Shown here: in pieces, positions 9,548-18,441 of the stretch
Position numbering within the stretch: position 1 is the first letter of the stretch
Layout: every line of letters starts with the position of its first letter
NCBI GenBank assembly: GCA_044225555.1
Contig: JBGAIM010000017.1
Location: forward strand, 94,264 to 158,263
Origin: JADLHS01 sp044225555
GTDB lineage: Bacteria; Verrucomicrobiota; Verrucomicrobiia; Limisphaerales; JADLHS01
Length of the DNA: 64,000 bases
Reading direction: 5' to 3'
The notes under the pieces: model-generated
Told to the model about the DNA's origin: nothing
The model's input: the letters and a program-made list of their open reading frames with translations, nothing else
Database searches by the model: none
Made by a program: the position numbers and the translations under genes

Positions 9548-10723
9548 CCCGTGTTGACCGACATCAAATCGCTGACGCGCGAAGAACTGGAAGCCCAGTT
9601 CGCCGCGTGGGAGCAGCCTGTCTATCGCGTCAAGCAACTGATGGACTGGCTTTATGTCCAGCGCTCGACGGATTGGGAGGCGATGAGCAATCTCCCCAAG
9701 ACCCTGCGCGAAAAACTGCGGCACGAATACGCCCTCGGCACCCTCGAACTCATCCGCAAACAAGGTGCGCGCGACACGACACAAAAATTCCTCTGGCGGC
9801 TGGTGGATCATTCGCTGATCGAAAGCGTTTTGATTCCGGCCAACCCGTCGCTCTACGGCGAGCCGAGTGACCGCCACACCTTGTGTGTCTCGACGCAAGT
9901 CGGTTGTGCTTACGGCTGCAAGTTCTGCGCGAGCGGGCTGGACGGCTGGAAACGCAATCTGCTCCCGCACGAAATTGTCGAGCAGGTGATGGGCGTCGAG
10001 CGCTGGACTGCGGCGCAAGACAAGGCTGAAAGTCCTAATTCTGGGAAGGGAGATTCCCCAACTGCCAACTCCCAACTGCCAACTCCCAAAAACCCCGGCA
10101 ACGGTTTTCCCGGCCCGCGCGTCGTGGACAACGTCGTCATTATGGGCATGGGCGAGCCGCTGGCCAACTACGACCATTTGCTCAAGGCCCTCCGTCTGTT
10201 GAATGCCGGTTGGGGCGGACGCATCGGCGCGCGGAAGATCACCGTTTCCACCAGCGGCCTGGCCCCGCAGATTCGCAAACTGGCTGATGAGCCGGAACAA
10301 TTCTCCCTGGCCGTCTCCCTGCACGGCGCGACTGATGAGGTGCGCGACAAAATCATGCCGGTGAACCGCAAGTATCCGCTCAAGGAACTGACCGCCGCGC
10401 TCGACTACTACCAATCCCAGCGGGGTCGCATCATCACCTTCGAGTACATTCTGATCGCCGGCGTGAACGATGGACTCGATCAAACGCGGCCGCTGGGGGC
10501 GCTGGCCCGGCGACTCAACGCCAAGGTGAACCTCATTCCCTACAATACCGTGGAGGGTCTGCCTTGGTCCCGGCCGGAGGATGGCGTGTGCGAACAATTC
10601 GCCGCCGCGCTGCGCTCGCAAAAAATTGTTACGACCTTGCGCCGGGAGAAAGGCCACGACATTGACGCCGCCTGCGGTCAGTTGCGGCTCAAGACCGAGC
10701 GGGAGTTAAGCGGAGTTCAATAA
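9545..10723 (+). CDS. rlmN: Dual-specificity 23S rRNA / tRNA adenine-C2 methyltransferase RlmN
   Basis: A radical-SAM enzyme that methylates A2503 of 23S rRNA and A37 of some tRNAs. The 4Fe-4S motif C-AYG-C-KF-C lies at C121, C125 and C128 counted from 9545. Family motifs include SLTREELEAQF at the N-terminus, VVDNVVIMGMGEPLANYD, ARKITVSTSGLAPQI, FSLAVSLHGATDEVRD, and FEYILIAGVND. ATG 9545 fits the family best; ATG 9533 and GTG 9518 are alternatives, and all lie in or beside the hexamer hairpin. Between the cluster domain and VVDNVV there is an insert of about 35 residues rich in S, P, Q and T. It contains NSQLPTP and is partly encoded by five heptamers, so the protein is longer than usual. 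Confidence 0.95.
   Translation: MPVLTDIKSLTREELEAQFAAWEQPVYRVKQLMDWLYVQRSTDWEAMSNLPKTLREKLRHEYALGTLELIRKQGARDTTQKFLWRLVDHSLIESVLIPANPSLYGEPSDRHTLCVSTQVGCAYGCKFCASGLDGWKRNLLPHEIVEQVMGVERWTAAQDKAESPNSGKGDSPTANSQLPTPKNPGNGFPGPRVVDNVVIMGMGEPLANYDHLLKALRLLNAGWGGRIGARKITVSTSGLAPQIRKLADEPEQFSLAVSLHGATDEVRDKIMPVNRKYPLKELTAALDYYQSQRGRIITFEYILIAGVNDGLDQTRPLGALARRLNAKVNLIPYNTVEGLPWSRPEDGVCEQFAAALRSQKIVTTLRREKGHDIDAACGQLRLKTERELSGVQ
10058..10092. repeat. 7-nt periodic repeat inside rlmN
   Basis: Five heptamers: CCAACTG, CCAACTC, CCAACTG, CCAACTC, CCAAAAA. They encode part of a low-complexity loop between conserved blocks of RlmN without breaking the frame. Confidence 0.9.
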
Positions 10724-10777
10724 CCATCTGAAGCTGTTTCTCGGACTGCCTTTAAGCATTTGCAGTCTATTGCTAGA

Positions 10778-11191
10778 CTAGGCCGACAATTTCTGAACAA
10801 ACTCAAACTGCTCCTCATGGTGGTAGAACAATACCCAACGCTCTGAGTCTGGCCAAACAGCAACATCGTCGGACATCGGATAACAAAAGTCGCTCCAATG
10901 CTCAGTGAAAATCTGCCAACTCGTGCGGAGCGCACACTCTGGCGACCACGAAACTGTAACGATGTCTCTCATGCCGCCGTGTCGCGCCTGCAACCAAGCT
11001 CGGCCATCGTCGTCGGAAACATCTGCCGAACCTCTAACGCCAGAACCCTGCTGGAATCCTCTGGCGCGCTCGAACGCAACCTGTGCCTCAGGCAAGCCAA
11101 GCGGCTGAATCTGCGACAGCACGGCGTCGGGAAAAACTGCGTACCGGCTGTCAGTCCAGCGCCAAGCTAAAGGGAACTCTTGAACTTTCAT
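10778..11191 (-). CDS. DUF2947-like hypothetical protein
   Basis: A 137-residue soluble acidic protein. From memory its layout matches DUF2947: an early segment with FPLAWRWTDSRYAVFPDAVLSQIQPL, and a C-terminal part with IVTVSW, ALRTSWQIFTEHWSDFC and a short tail of strand-like residues. The function of that family is unknown to me. No ribosome binding site is obvious at ATG 11191. It stands alone, converging on rlmN; a small AGTCTA/TAGACT dyad (10764-10779) overlaps its stop. Confidence 0.55.
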   Translation of the reverse strand: MKVQEFPLAWRWTDSRYAVFPDAVLSQIQPLGLPEAQVAFERARGFQQGSGVRGSADVSDDDGRAWLQARHGGMRDIVTVSWSPECALRTSWQIFTEHWSDFCYPMSDDVAVWPDSERWVLFYHHEEQFEFVQKLSA

Positions 11192-11340
11192 GGCGCGTGC
11201 GGGTCGGCCTAACCGTAGCTTGAACTGCGTACTTGAAGCCTAGCAAGTTTCATGAATTCGACTTTCGGCTTGGCAAAGTATTTTGTCGAGAGGAATTTGG
11301 AGGCGAAATGCGATGAGCCTGGATTGGCAGTTTCCAAATC

Positions 11341-12495
11341 ATGAACTTTGAATTTGCGACAGCGACCCGGATTGTTTTCGGCAACGAAAAAATTCAGGAG
11401 CTGGGTTCGCTGGTGTCCGGCCTCGGTCAACGCGCTTTGCTGGTGACGGGCAAGGACCCGAGTCGTGCTGCGATTGCTGGCGAATTACTGAAGGCCGCGG
11501 GTGTTTCGGCGACACTTTTTTCTGTTCCCGGTGAGCCCACGACGTCGTTGGTGGAGCAGGGGATGGCCGCAGCCCGGGCGGCGGGTTGTGACTTTGTCAT
11601 CTGCATCGGTGGCGGGAGCGTGATTGACGCGGGCAAGGCCATCGCCGCGATGCTGACGCAGGAGGGCGAATTGCTCGATTACCTTGAAGTCATCGGCCGT
11701 GGTCGGGCTTTGACGAAACCATCCCGGCCGTTGGTCGCGATCCCGACGACGGCGGGAACGGGAGCGGAGGTTACGCGCAACGCCGTGTTGTCGTCGCCCG
11801 AGCACCGGGTCAAAGTCAGCCTGCGCAGTCCGTTGATGCTGCCGACGCTGGCGCTGGTGGATCCGGAACTCACTTGCGATCTTCCACCAGCCCTGACCGC
11901 GAGCACCGGGTTGGATGCCTTGACCCAACTCATCGAGCCATTCACCAGCAGCCGGGCAACCCCGATGACGGATGCGCTATGCCGTGATGGTATCGTACGC
12001 GCCGCGCGTTCGTTGCGGGTGGCGTTTCGGGATGGACACAACGTCGCGGCGCGTGAAGACATGGCGGCAGCGAGTTTGTTTGGCGGATTGGCGCTGGCCA
12101 ACGCGGGTTTGGGTGCGGCACATGGATTTGCCGCTCCCATTGGAGGAATGTTCCCCGCACCGCACGGAGCGGTGTGTGCGGCGTTGCTGCCGCACGTGAT
12201 GGCGGCAAATCTCGCGGCGCTACGGTCGCGCTTGCCAAATAGTGCCACATTGAAGCGCTACGACGAAGTCGCGCGCTTGGTAACGGCAAATGCTTCCGCT
12301 AACGCCGCCGACGGCGTGCGCTGGGTGGCAGAATTGGTGCGCGACTTGCGGATACCAGGCCTGAGTGCGTATGGAGTTTCGAAGTCGCACACAGATGAAC
12401 TGGTCGCCAAGGCCGCGCAGGCGAGCAGCATGAAGGCGAATCCAATCTCCCTAACAGCGAACGAGCTTGCTGAGGTGTTGGAATCGGCGCTGTAA
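11341..12495 (+). CDS. Iron-containing (group III) alcohol dehydrogenase family protein
   Basis: 384 residues. An NAD(P)-binding domain carries GGGSVIDAGKAIA and PTTAGTGAEVTRNAV, followed by the metal-binding helical domain. Expected ligands are D192 (in LDALTQLIEPF), H261 (AAHGFAAPIGG) and H275 (PAPHGAV). The position normally held by the first histidine is Q196. The Q variant is one I recall in a subgroup of these enzymes, so the protein may still be active, possibly with different metal use. The substrate cannot be told from sequence; reduction of short aldehydes is the general family role. The neighbours give no pathway. Confidence 0.9.
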   Translation: MNFEFATATRIVFGNEKIQELGSLVSGLGQRALLVTGKDPSRAAIAGELLKAAGVSATLFSVPGEPTTSLVEQGMAAARAAGCDFVICIGGGSVIDAGKAIAAMLTQEGELLDYLEVIGRGRALTKPSRPLVAIPTTAGTGAEVTRNAVLSSPEHRVKVSLRSPLMLPTLALVDPELTCDLPPALTASTGLDALTQLIEPFTSSRATPMTDALCRDGIVRAARSLRVAFRDGHNVAAREDMAAASLFGGLALANAGLGAAHGFAAPIGGMFPAPHGAVCAALLPHVMAANLAALRSRLPNSATLKRYDEVARLVTANASANAADGVRWVAELVRDLRIPGLSAYGVSKSHTDELVAKAAQASSMKANPISLTANELAEVLESAL

Positions 12496-12569
12496 CTCAC
12501 GGGGCGTCACTCTTTTCTGAGACTTTCTGTGGGGCGCGGTTTATGATCTGGAAGTCACGGCTATAAACC

Positions 12570-14033
12570 ATGAGCAAACCATCGCGAATTTTTGCCCTTG
12601 TCGTAGTGACAATCGTGCTGATTGGCGCGTCTGTTTGCTGGCGAGGCTGCGGTCGAAACCGCGACGCACTGTCAAAGTACAAGGCTGAACTGCGTGCCAA
12701 GGGCGAGAAACTTTCAGCCGAGGAACTGGGCTATCCGCGTCCACCGGAGAAGAGCCCGGGGCTGGACCGTTTGTTGGAGACTGCAAACAGACTTGGCCCG
12801 ATGCAATTTCAGCCTTCGAGCATTGACATCATGCCTTTTAGCGGTCCGGGCCAAGTAAAACTTGTTTGGGCAGCGCCGCAGCCTGTTACTCCTAGCGCGG
12901 GTAACGGGCATACTTGGGAATCAATCTCGGCTCAATTCTCAAACGAAGTCGGTCTCACGCTGGAGCTACGCGAAGCCGTCCTGGTTCCGCCGCGCTATTT
13001 TTACAGCGACCCGACGAATTTCTTCAATACACCCAAGAGTCCATTTGTCGGAATTCGCAATGCGGCCCAATGGCTGGCGGCTGATGCCATGGTAGCGTTG
13101 CACGCGGGTCAAGTGGATCAGGCGGCTCTGGACATTCACGCGCTGACGCAGTTGGTGCAATTTCATCGGGAGGATGGCACCTTGGTTAGTCAGATGATTC
13201 GGGTGGCAATTGCTGGACTTGGATTGTCGGTGACTTGGCAGGCATTGCACGCGGACGGTTGGAATGAAGAGATGCTGGCGGGACTGCAAAAGGATTGGGA
13301 GGCGGTGAATCTCGCTGACTCGTTTGAAACGGCGATGACTGGCGAGCGTGCTTTTGGCGAAGCGGTTTTCACCGCCATGCGTACTGCCAGTTCAAGTGAA
13401 CGGGTGAAACTCGTCCGGTTCTCAGCGGTCACAGGCCCGGTTCAATTGAAATCTCCAAAGGATTACTTTGAAGCCTATGTAGTCATGCCATTTTGGGCGG
13501 CAAATGCGGACGCGGACGAAATGCTCTTCCTTCAGCACACTCAGCGGACACTCGATTCAGTCCGCAAACTGAGCACCGGTGTTCCCTGGTCAACGATCAA
13601 CATCGAGCTAGGCTCCAATCACGCCGTGCTGAACAACGCTTTCAGTTCACCAATGTCGAAGTATCGGTACCTGTTCAGCGCCATCGCCATCCCCAATTCT
13701 CTGAAAGCCGCCAGTGTCTGTGTGAGGAATGAAACCCAGCGCCGCTTGACGCTCACGGCGATTGCGTTGGCGCGGTACAAACTCCGATTTGGCAGATATC
13801 CGACTGATCTCAATACCTTGGCGACGCAGTTTCTTTCTGCAGTTCCAATTGATCTGATGAGCGCGAAGCCGTTTTGTTATCGGCTCAACCCGGCTGGAAC
13901 GTTCACGCTTTATTCCGTTGGTGAAGACGGGCGTGACGACGGTGGCGACCCAACCTCCGTCAGTGCAACGAACAAGTTTGATTTGTGGTCAGGGCGCGAT
14001 GCGGTGTGGTCGGTGGCAGGCACGAAAAACTGA
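12570..14033 (+). CDS. Membrane-anchored hypothetical protein
   Basis: 487 residues. The N-terminus MSKPSRIFALVVVTIVLIG is a signal anchor or uncleaved signal, so most of the protein should lie outside the cytoplasm. The body has helical segments (AAQWLAADAMVALHAGQVDQAALDIHAL). The last 100 residues (RRLTLTAIALARYKLRFGRYPTDL ... YSVGEDGRDDGGDP) follow a pattern I recall from verrucomicrobial and planctomycete proteins, in which a pilin-like ALxxYxxxxGxYPxxL segment is followed by GxDDGGD. I do not recognise a function. It follows the alcohol dehydrogenase by 74 bp in the same direction. Confidence 0.8.
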   Translation: MSKPSRIFALVVVTIVLIGASVCWRGCGRNRDALSKYKAELRAKGEKLSAEELGYPRPPEKSPGLDRLLETANRLGPMQFQPSSIDIMPFSGPGQVKLVWAAPQPVTPSAGNGHTWESISAQFSNEVGLTLELREAVLVPPRYFYSDPTNFFNTPKSPFVGIRNAAQWLAADAMVALHAGQVDQAALDIHALTQLVQFHREDGTLVSQMIRVAIAGLGLSVTWQALHADGWNEEMLAGLQKDWEAVNLADSFETAMTGERAFGEAVFTAMRTASSSERVKLVRFSAVTGPVQLKSPKDYFEAYVVMPFWAANADADEMLFLQHTQRTLDSVRKLSTGVPWSTINIELGSNHAVLNNAFSSPMSKYRYLFSAIAIPNSLKAASVCVRNETQRRLTLTAIALARYKLRFGRYPTDLNTLATQFLSAVPIDLMSAKPFCYRLNPAGTFTLYSVGEDGRDDGGDPTSVSATNKFDLWSGRDAVWSVAGTKN

Positions 14034-14065
14034 GGCGGCAAAGAAATCATCGGGCGGCGCTGGCT

Positions 14066-14794
14066 TCAGAATTTGAAATTCCAGTCACGCTGATCGTACT
14101 TCAATTGCACCAGAGATTTAATGGCGTCTGAGGGAATAGTCAGACCAGGCTCATTTGCTCCCCATGCCGCCGCTAGAGCGTTCTTAACTGCCGTTGCAGT
14201 GGAGTTCAGGTTGGTGACAAACTCGCCGTGACTGCGCGATTGACGGTAATCTGGCTGCAGCGACGGTGGATGGAGTAACTCGCTGATGAGGCTGAGATCG
14301 AAGTGCAACAGGAATGTTCCGTGAAAGAGTAGAAACTTCCGCCGCCGCCGCTGGGAGTTGCCAGAAAACTTCAGCCCACCAATCGCGAGGTCGGTGTGTC
14401 CCGCAATTTGGATTTCAGATTTTGGATTTCTGATTTCCGCTGCAATCGCCTCCAGATTGCGCTCCATGATGAACTGGTTGGCGTCCTGGATCGTGCGAGT
14501 CGGCCCGTCCTCGGCAATGTGCAGGATCAATGAATAGTTCAGACACCCCGGGCCTTGGACAACGGTGCCGCCACCCGAGCATCGGCGAAGAATTGGAATA
14601 TTCCGCGCTTTACACGCAGCGACATTGACCTCTGTGGCTACCTTGTTGGCGTAGCCGACCACCACGAAGTGATAAGGCGATTCCCAGAAGCGCAGCACCT
14701 CGCCGGATGCACCGGCCTCGGCGGCATCGAGCAAAGCCTCTTCGCAAGCAAGGTTTTCCGCCGGCGTGGGCAGGGTGAGGTCAAGGAGAGTCAT
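14066..14794 (-). CDS. lplA: Lipoate-protein ligase A family protein
   Basis: 242 residues of the biotin/lipoate ligase catalytic fold. Visible motifs are FWESPYHFVVVGYANK, the lipoate loop LRRCSGGGTVVQGPG, LNYSLIL, and the catalytic-lysine region HTDLAIGGLKFSGNSQRRRRKFLLFHGTFLL. It would attach lipoate or octanoate to the E2 of the pyruvate dehydrogenase encoded divergently next to it. The gap to aceE is only about 50-115 bp, so the promoters are shared or back to back. The segment EIRNPKSEIQIAGH includes a stretch encoded by four 7-nt repeats, just before the conserved HTDLAIGG. Lipoyl transferase (LipB/LipM type) activity is an alternative. Confidence 0.85.
   Translation of the reverse strand: MTLLDLTLPTPAENLACEEALLDAAEAGASGEVLRFWESPYHFVVVGYANKVATEVNVAACKARNIPILRRCSGGGTVVQGPGCLNYSLILHIAEDGPTRTIQDANQFIMERNLEAIAAEIRNPKSEIQIAGHTDLAIGGLKFSGNSQRRRRKFLLFHGTFLLHFDLSLISELLHPPSLQPDYRQSRSHGEFVTNLNSTATAVKNALAAAWGANEPGLTIPSDAIKSLVQLKYDQRDWNFKF
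14411..14438. repeat. 7-nt periodic repeat inside lplA
   Basis: Four heptamers GATTTCA, GATTTTG, GATTTCT, GATTTCC (plus-strand view), read on the minus strand as RNPKSEI. They lie just before a conserved ligase block. Confidence 0.9.
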
Positions 14795-14887
14795 TTGACG
14801 ACGGGTCCGTTAATTTCGCTGGCGTTGCAGGGTGACTTTGGCTTTACTATGTTGTCCTTGCCGGGGCGCAACCAGCCTTTCGATTTC

Positions 14888-17596
14888 ATGCGGCAAATGC
14901 TTTTAGAAGTGAGCACCACAATCAAAACAAAAAGAGAAGTTTACGGTTCACGCGCCAATGGCGACAAGCTGTCCCAGTCGGTGCAGTCGGTGTTCGATCT
15001 CGCCTTGGAATCCCAGGGGCCGGAGCGCACGGCGCAGTTGTTTGAACAGCTCGCGGATCGTCTCCGGGCTTCGAAGCATGAACTGCCGCGCGGCTTCAAC
15101 ACGCCGTACGCCAATACGATCCCTGTCGCCGATCAGCCCGCTTATCCCGGTGACTGGCAGACCGAGGTGAAGCTCAAGAGCCTGATGCGTTGGAACGCGA
15201 TGGCCATGGTGGTGAAGGCAAACCACTCGACCAACGTGGGTGGCCACATCGCCAGCTATGCTTCGTCCGCGACGCTTTACGAGGTGGCGTTCAATCATTT
15301 TTTCCGGGGACGCACGGAGAATTTTCCCGGGGACTCGGTTTATTTTCAAGGCCACGCCGCGCCCGGAGTCTATGCCCGCGCATTTCTCGAAGGGCGCATC
15401 AGTGAAACGCAACTGCACAATTTCCGCCAGGAACTTGCCGAGGGCGGCGGGCTTTCGTCATATCCGCATCCCTATTTGATGCCGGAGTTCTGGCAGTATC
15501 CGACCGTTTCGATGGGGCTCGGCCCGATCATGTCCATCTACCAAGCGCGCTACAACCGCTACTTGCAGGCGCGCAAGCTCGTCAGTTACGAGACCGAGCC
15601 GAAGGTGTGGTGCTTCATTGGCGACGGTGAAAGCGACGAGCCGGAAACGCTCGGGGCGACAACGCTCGCCTCACGCGAGAATCTCGACAACCTGATCTGG
15701 GTGGTGAACTGCAACTTGCAGCGCCTCGATGGCCCGGTGCGCGGCAACGGGAAGATCATTCAGGAACTCGAAGCCGCGTTTCGCGGTGCGGGCTGGAATG
15801 TCATTAAGGTTGTCTGGGGTAGTGACTGGGACGATTTGCTCGCACGCGACAAGAGTGGCCTGTTGCTCAAGCGCATGGAGGAGGCGGTGGACGGCGATTA
15901 CCAGAAATACGTCGTCGAGCCGGGCAGCTACGTGCGCAAACATTTCTTCGGCAAGTATCCCGAGTTGCTCAAGCTCGTGACGCACCTCACCGACGCGCAG
16001 TTACACAAGCTGATGCGCGGCGGTCATGACACGCGCAAGATGTATGCAGCCTACAAGGCGGCGACCGAGCACAAGGGCCAGCCAACGGTCATCCTCGCGA
16101 AGACGGTGAAAGGTTACGGCCTCGGCGAAGCGGGTGAAGGTCGCAACATTTCGCACCAGCAGAAAAAGATGAATGAGAAGGAGCTTCGCGAGTTTCGTGA
16201 ACGCTTCAACATCGCCATCAGCGATGATGTGATCGCGGAGACCCCGTTCTATCGTCCGCCGGAAAACAGTCCGGAGATCAAGTATCTGCTCGAACGGCGT
16301 AAGGTGCTGGGAGGATTCATTCCCGCGCGCCACAACACGGCCAAGCCGCTGGAGGTGCCGCCGCTGGAGTTTTTCAAGGAGTTCTTCAAAGGCTCGGGCG
16401 CCAGCCAGGTTTCAACCACGATGGCGTTCGTGCGGCTGCTCACGGTGTTACTCCGCCATAAGGGCATCGGCAAAAACATCGTGCCGATCATTCCTGATGA
16501 GGCGCGCACGTTCGGCATGGATTCGTTGTTCCGCGAGATCGGAATTTATTCCTGCAAAGGTCAGCTCTACGAGCCGGTGGACAAGAAGTCGCTGCTCTAT
16601 TATCACGAAGCCAAGGACGGACAGATTCTTGAGGAAGGCATCACCGAGGCCGGCGCGATGTCGTCATTCATCGCTGCTGGCACGAGCTACGCCACGCATG
16701 GCGTGCAGACCGTGCCGTTCTACACCTACTACTCGATGTTCGGCCCGCAACGCATCGGCGATCTTGTCTGGCTCGCCGGCGACATAAAGGCCAAAGGCTT
16801 TCTGTGCGGCGCCACGAGCGGGCGCACGTCGCTCAATGGCGAAGGGTTGCAACATCAGGATGGTCACAGCCTCCTGCTGATGAGCACCGTACCGACCGCG
16901 ATGGTTTATGATCCCGCGTTTGGTTACGAGATTGCGACCATTGTCGCCGATGGACTGCGCCGCATGTATGCGCAGGGTGAGGAGATTTTCTATTATCTCG
17001 CGCTCTACAACGACAATTACCTCCAGCCGACAAAGCCCGAAGGTGTCGAGGAGGGAATTCTCAAAGGGCTTTACAAATTCAAGGCCGGCGAGAAGAAGAA
17101 GATCAAGGCGCACATTCTTGGCAGTGGCCCGATCATCAACTCCGCGCTCAGGGCGCAGGAAATCCTGGCCGAACGTTATGGCGTGAGTGCCGATGTCTGG
17201 AGCGCGACGAGCTACAAGTTGTTGCGCACGGATGCTATCCGTTGTCAGCGTTGGAACATGCTGCATCCGACGGAAGCACCGAAGAAATCCTACGTCGAGC
17301 AGTTGCTGGCCAAAGAGCAGGGGACGTTCGTGGCGGTGTCGGACAACATTCGCACTGTGCCGGATCAGATCGCGCCGTGGGTGCCGGGCGGATTGTTCAC
17401 GTTGGGCACGGATGGCTTTGGCCGCAGCGACACGCGGGCACGTTTGCGGCGGTTCTTCCAGGTGGATGCGGAGAGCACGGTCATCGGGACGCTCTACGCA
17501 CTGGCACAGAAAGGCGAGATCGGGCGGGAGGTGGTGGCGAAGGCGATCAAGGACCTGGGTGTTGACCCGGAGAAGATTCAACCGCAGTTGGTTTAA
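14888..17596 (+). CDS. aceE: Pyruvate dehydrogenase E1, homodimeric type
   Basis: Decarboxylates pyruvate and reductively acetylates the lipoyl domain of E2; thiamine diphosphate dependent. The protein aligns end to end in my reading with AceE: YANTIPVADQPAYPGDW, RWNAMAMVVKAN, NVGGHIASYASSATLYEVAFNHFFRG, the ThDP motif GDGESDEPETLG followed by NCNLQRLDGPVRGNGKIIQELE, the EGRNISHQQKKM loop, and GISYAT-type C-terminal transketolase blocks. The start is uncertain. ATG 14849, ATG 14888, ATG 14897 and GTG 14909 are in frame and give 915 to 895 residues, against about 890 for the family. The longer open frame further upstream runs over lplA and is not used. It is followed by aceF and lpd. Confidence 0.95.
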   Translation: MRQMLLEVSTTIKTKREVYGSRANGDKLSQSVQSVFDLALESQGPERTAQLFEQLADRLRASKHELPRGFNTPYANTIPVADQPAYPGDWQTEVKLKSLMRWNAMAMVVKANHSTNVGGHIASYASSATLYEVAFNHFFRGRTENFPGDSVYFQGHAAPGVYARAFLEGRISETQLHNFRQELAEGGGLSSYPHPYLMPEFWQYPTVSMGLGPIMSIYQARYNRYLQARKLVSYETEPKVWCFIGDGESDEPETLGATTLASRENLDNLIWVVNCNLQRLDGPVRGNGKIIQELEAAFRGAGWNVIKVVWGSDWDDLLARDKSGLLLKRMEEAVDGDYQKYVVEPGSYVRKHFFGKYPELLKLVTHLTDAQLHKLMRGGHDTRKMYAAYKAATEHKGQPTVILAKTVKGYGLGEAGEGRNISHQQKKMNEKELREFRERFNIAISDDVIAETPFYRPPENSPEIKYLLERRKVLGGFIPARHNTAKPLEVPPLEFFKEFFKGSGASQVSTTMAFVRLLTVLLRHKGIGKNIVPIIPDEARTFGMDSLFREIGIYSCKGQLYEPVDKKSLLYYHEAKDGQILEEGITEAGAMSSFIAAGTSYATHGVQTVPFYTYYSMFGPQRIGDLVWLAGDIKAKGFLCGATSGRTSLNGEGLQHQDGHSLLLMSTVPTAMVYDPAFGYEIATIVADGLRRMYAQGEEIFYYLALYNDNYLQPTKPEGVEEGILKGLYKFKAGEKKKIKAHILGSGPIINSALRAQEILAERYGVSADVWSATSYKLLRTDAIRCQRWNMLHPTEAPKKSYVEQLLAKEQGTFVAVSDNIRTVPDQIAPWVPGGLFTLGTDGFGRSDTRARLRRFFQVDAESTVIGTLYALAQKGEIGREVVAKAIKDLGVDPEKIQPQLV

Positions 17597-17622
17597 CTTT
17601 CGATTGGTTTGCGATTACTCCT

Positions 17623-18441
17623 ATGGATTTGAAACTTCCAAAACTCGGTGAAGGAGCCGACAGCGGCGTCGTGGTGACCGTCTTCGTGAAAGAAGGCGAC
17701 ACGATTGCCAAAGATCAGGCCGTCATCGAACTCGAAAACGAAAAGGCAGTTGCTTCCATTCCGGCCACCGACGGTGGCGTCGTGGAAAAAGTCCACGTCA
17801 AGGTCGGCGACAAGATCAGTGCCGGCCAGCGCATCGTGACGCTGGGTGGCGGCGCAGTGTCACCGGTAGCGCCCAAGGCCGCGGCAAAACCTGCAGCCAA
17901 GCGTCCTGAGCCCGAGCCGGAAGTCGAAGAAACGGTCGGAGAATCGGTGGATGCAGAATCGGCTGCGCCGGTTGCCGCTCCTGTGGCATCGCCCTCGTTG
18001 CGCCGGATTGCGCGGGAACTGGGAATTGATCTGGGCAAAGTTCGCGGCAGTGGGCCGGGCGGTCGCATCGAGATGAACGACCTGCGGACTTACATCCAAC
18101 GCCTGCAATCGGCGGCAGCCAAGGCCAAATCCGCTCCGGCCGCAGCGACGTCCGCAGCTCCCGCTAAACCGGCGGCCGAGCAGATTGATTTCTCGAAGTG
18201 GGGGCCGGTCACGAAGAAGCCGATCACGACTTTGCGCGGGGTCATTGCCCGGTCACGAAGAAGCCGATCACGACTTTGCGCGGGGTCATTGCCCGTCGCA
18301 TGTGGGAGAACTGGAATGCGATTCCGCACGTCACCCAGTTTGATGATGCTGATTTCACGAAGCTCAATGAGTTGCGGAAGAAATACGCCGCGGCCTACGA
18401 GGCGAAAGGCAGCAAGCTCACGCTCACACCGCTGGTTTTAA
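17623..18441 (+). CDS. aceF: PDH E2 dihydrolipoyl acetyltransferase, N-terminal fragment (frameshifted)
   Basis: Lipoyl domain (residues 1-80, modified lysine in ELENEKAVASIP), an Ala/Pro/Glu-rich linker, then the peripheral E1/E3-binding domain (PSLRRIARELGIDLGKVRGSGPGGRI, about 125-155), a second Ala/Pro linker, and the first residues of the catalytic domain up to ITTLRGVIAR. There an exact 44-bp tandem duplication (18207-18294) shifts the frame. The remaining residues to 18441 are out-of-frame junk. Removing one copy restores an E2 of about 425 residues running to 18947. It is either a broken gene or an assembly error. It starts 26 bp after aceE. Confidence 0.9.
   Translation: MDLKLPKLGEGADSGVVVTVFVKEGDTIAKDQAVIELENEKAVASIPATDGGVVEKVHVKVGDKISAGQRIVTLGGGAVSPVAPKAAAKPAAKRPEPEPEVEETVGESVDAESAAPVAAPVASPSLRRIARELGIDLGKVRGSGPGGRIEMNDLRTYIQRLQSAAAKAKSAPAAATSAAPAKPAAEQIDFSKWGPVTKKPITTLRGVIARSRRSRSRLCAGSLPVACGRTGMRFRTSPSLMMLISRSSMSCGRNTPRPTRRKAASSRSHRWF

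Noticed and set aside
14555..14848. N-terminal extension of aceE
   Set aside because: It overlaps lplA almost fully in antisense and extends beyond any AceE; starts at 14849-14909 fit the family.
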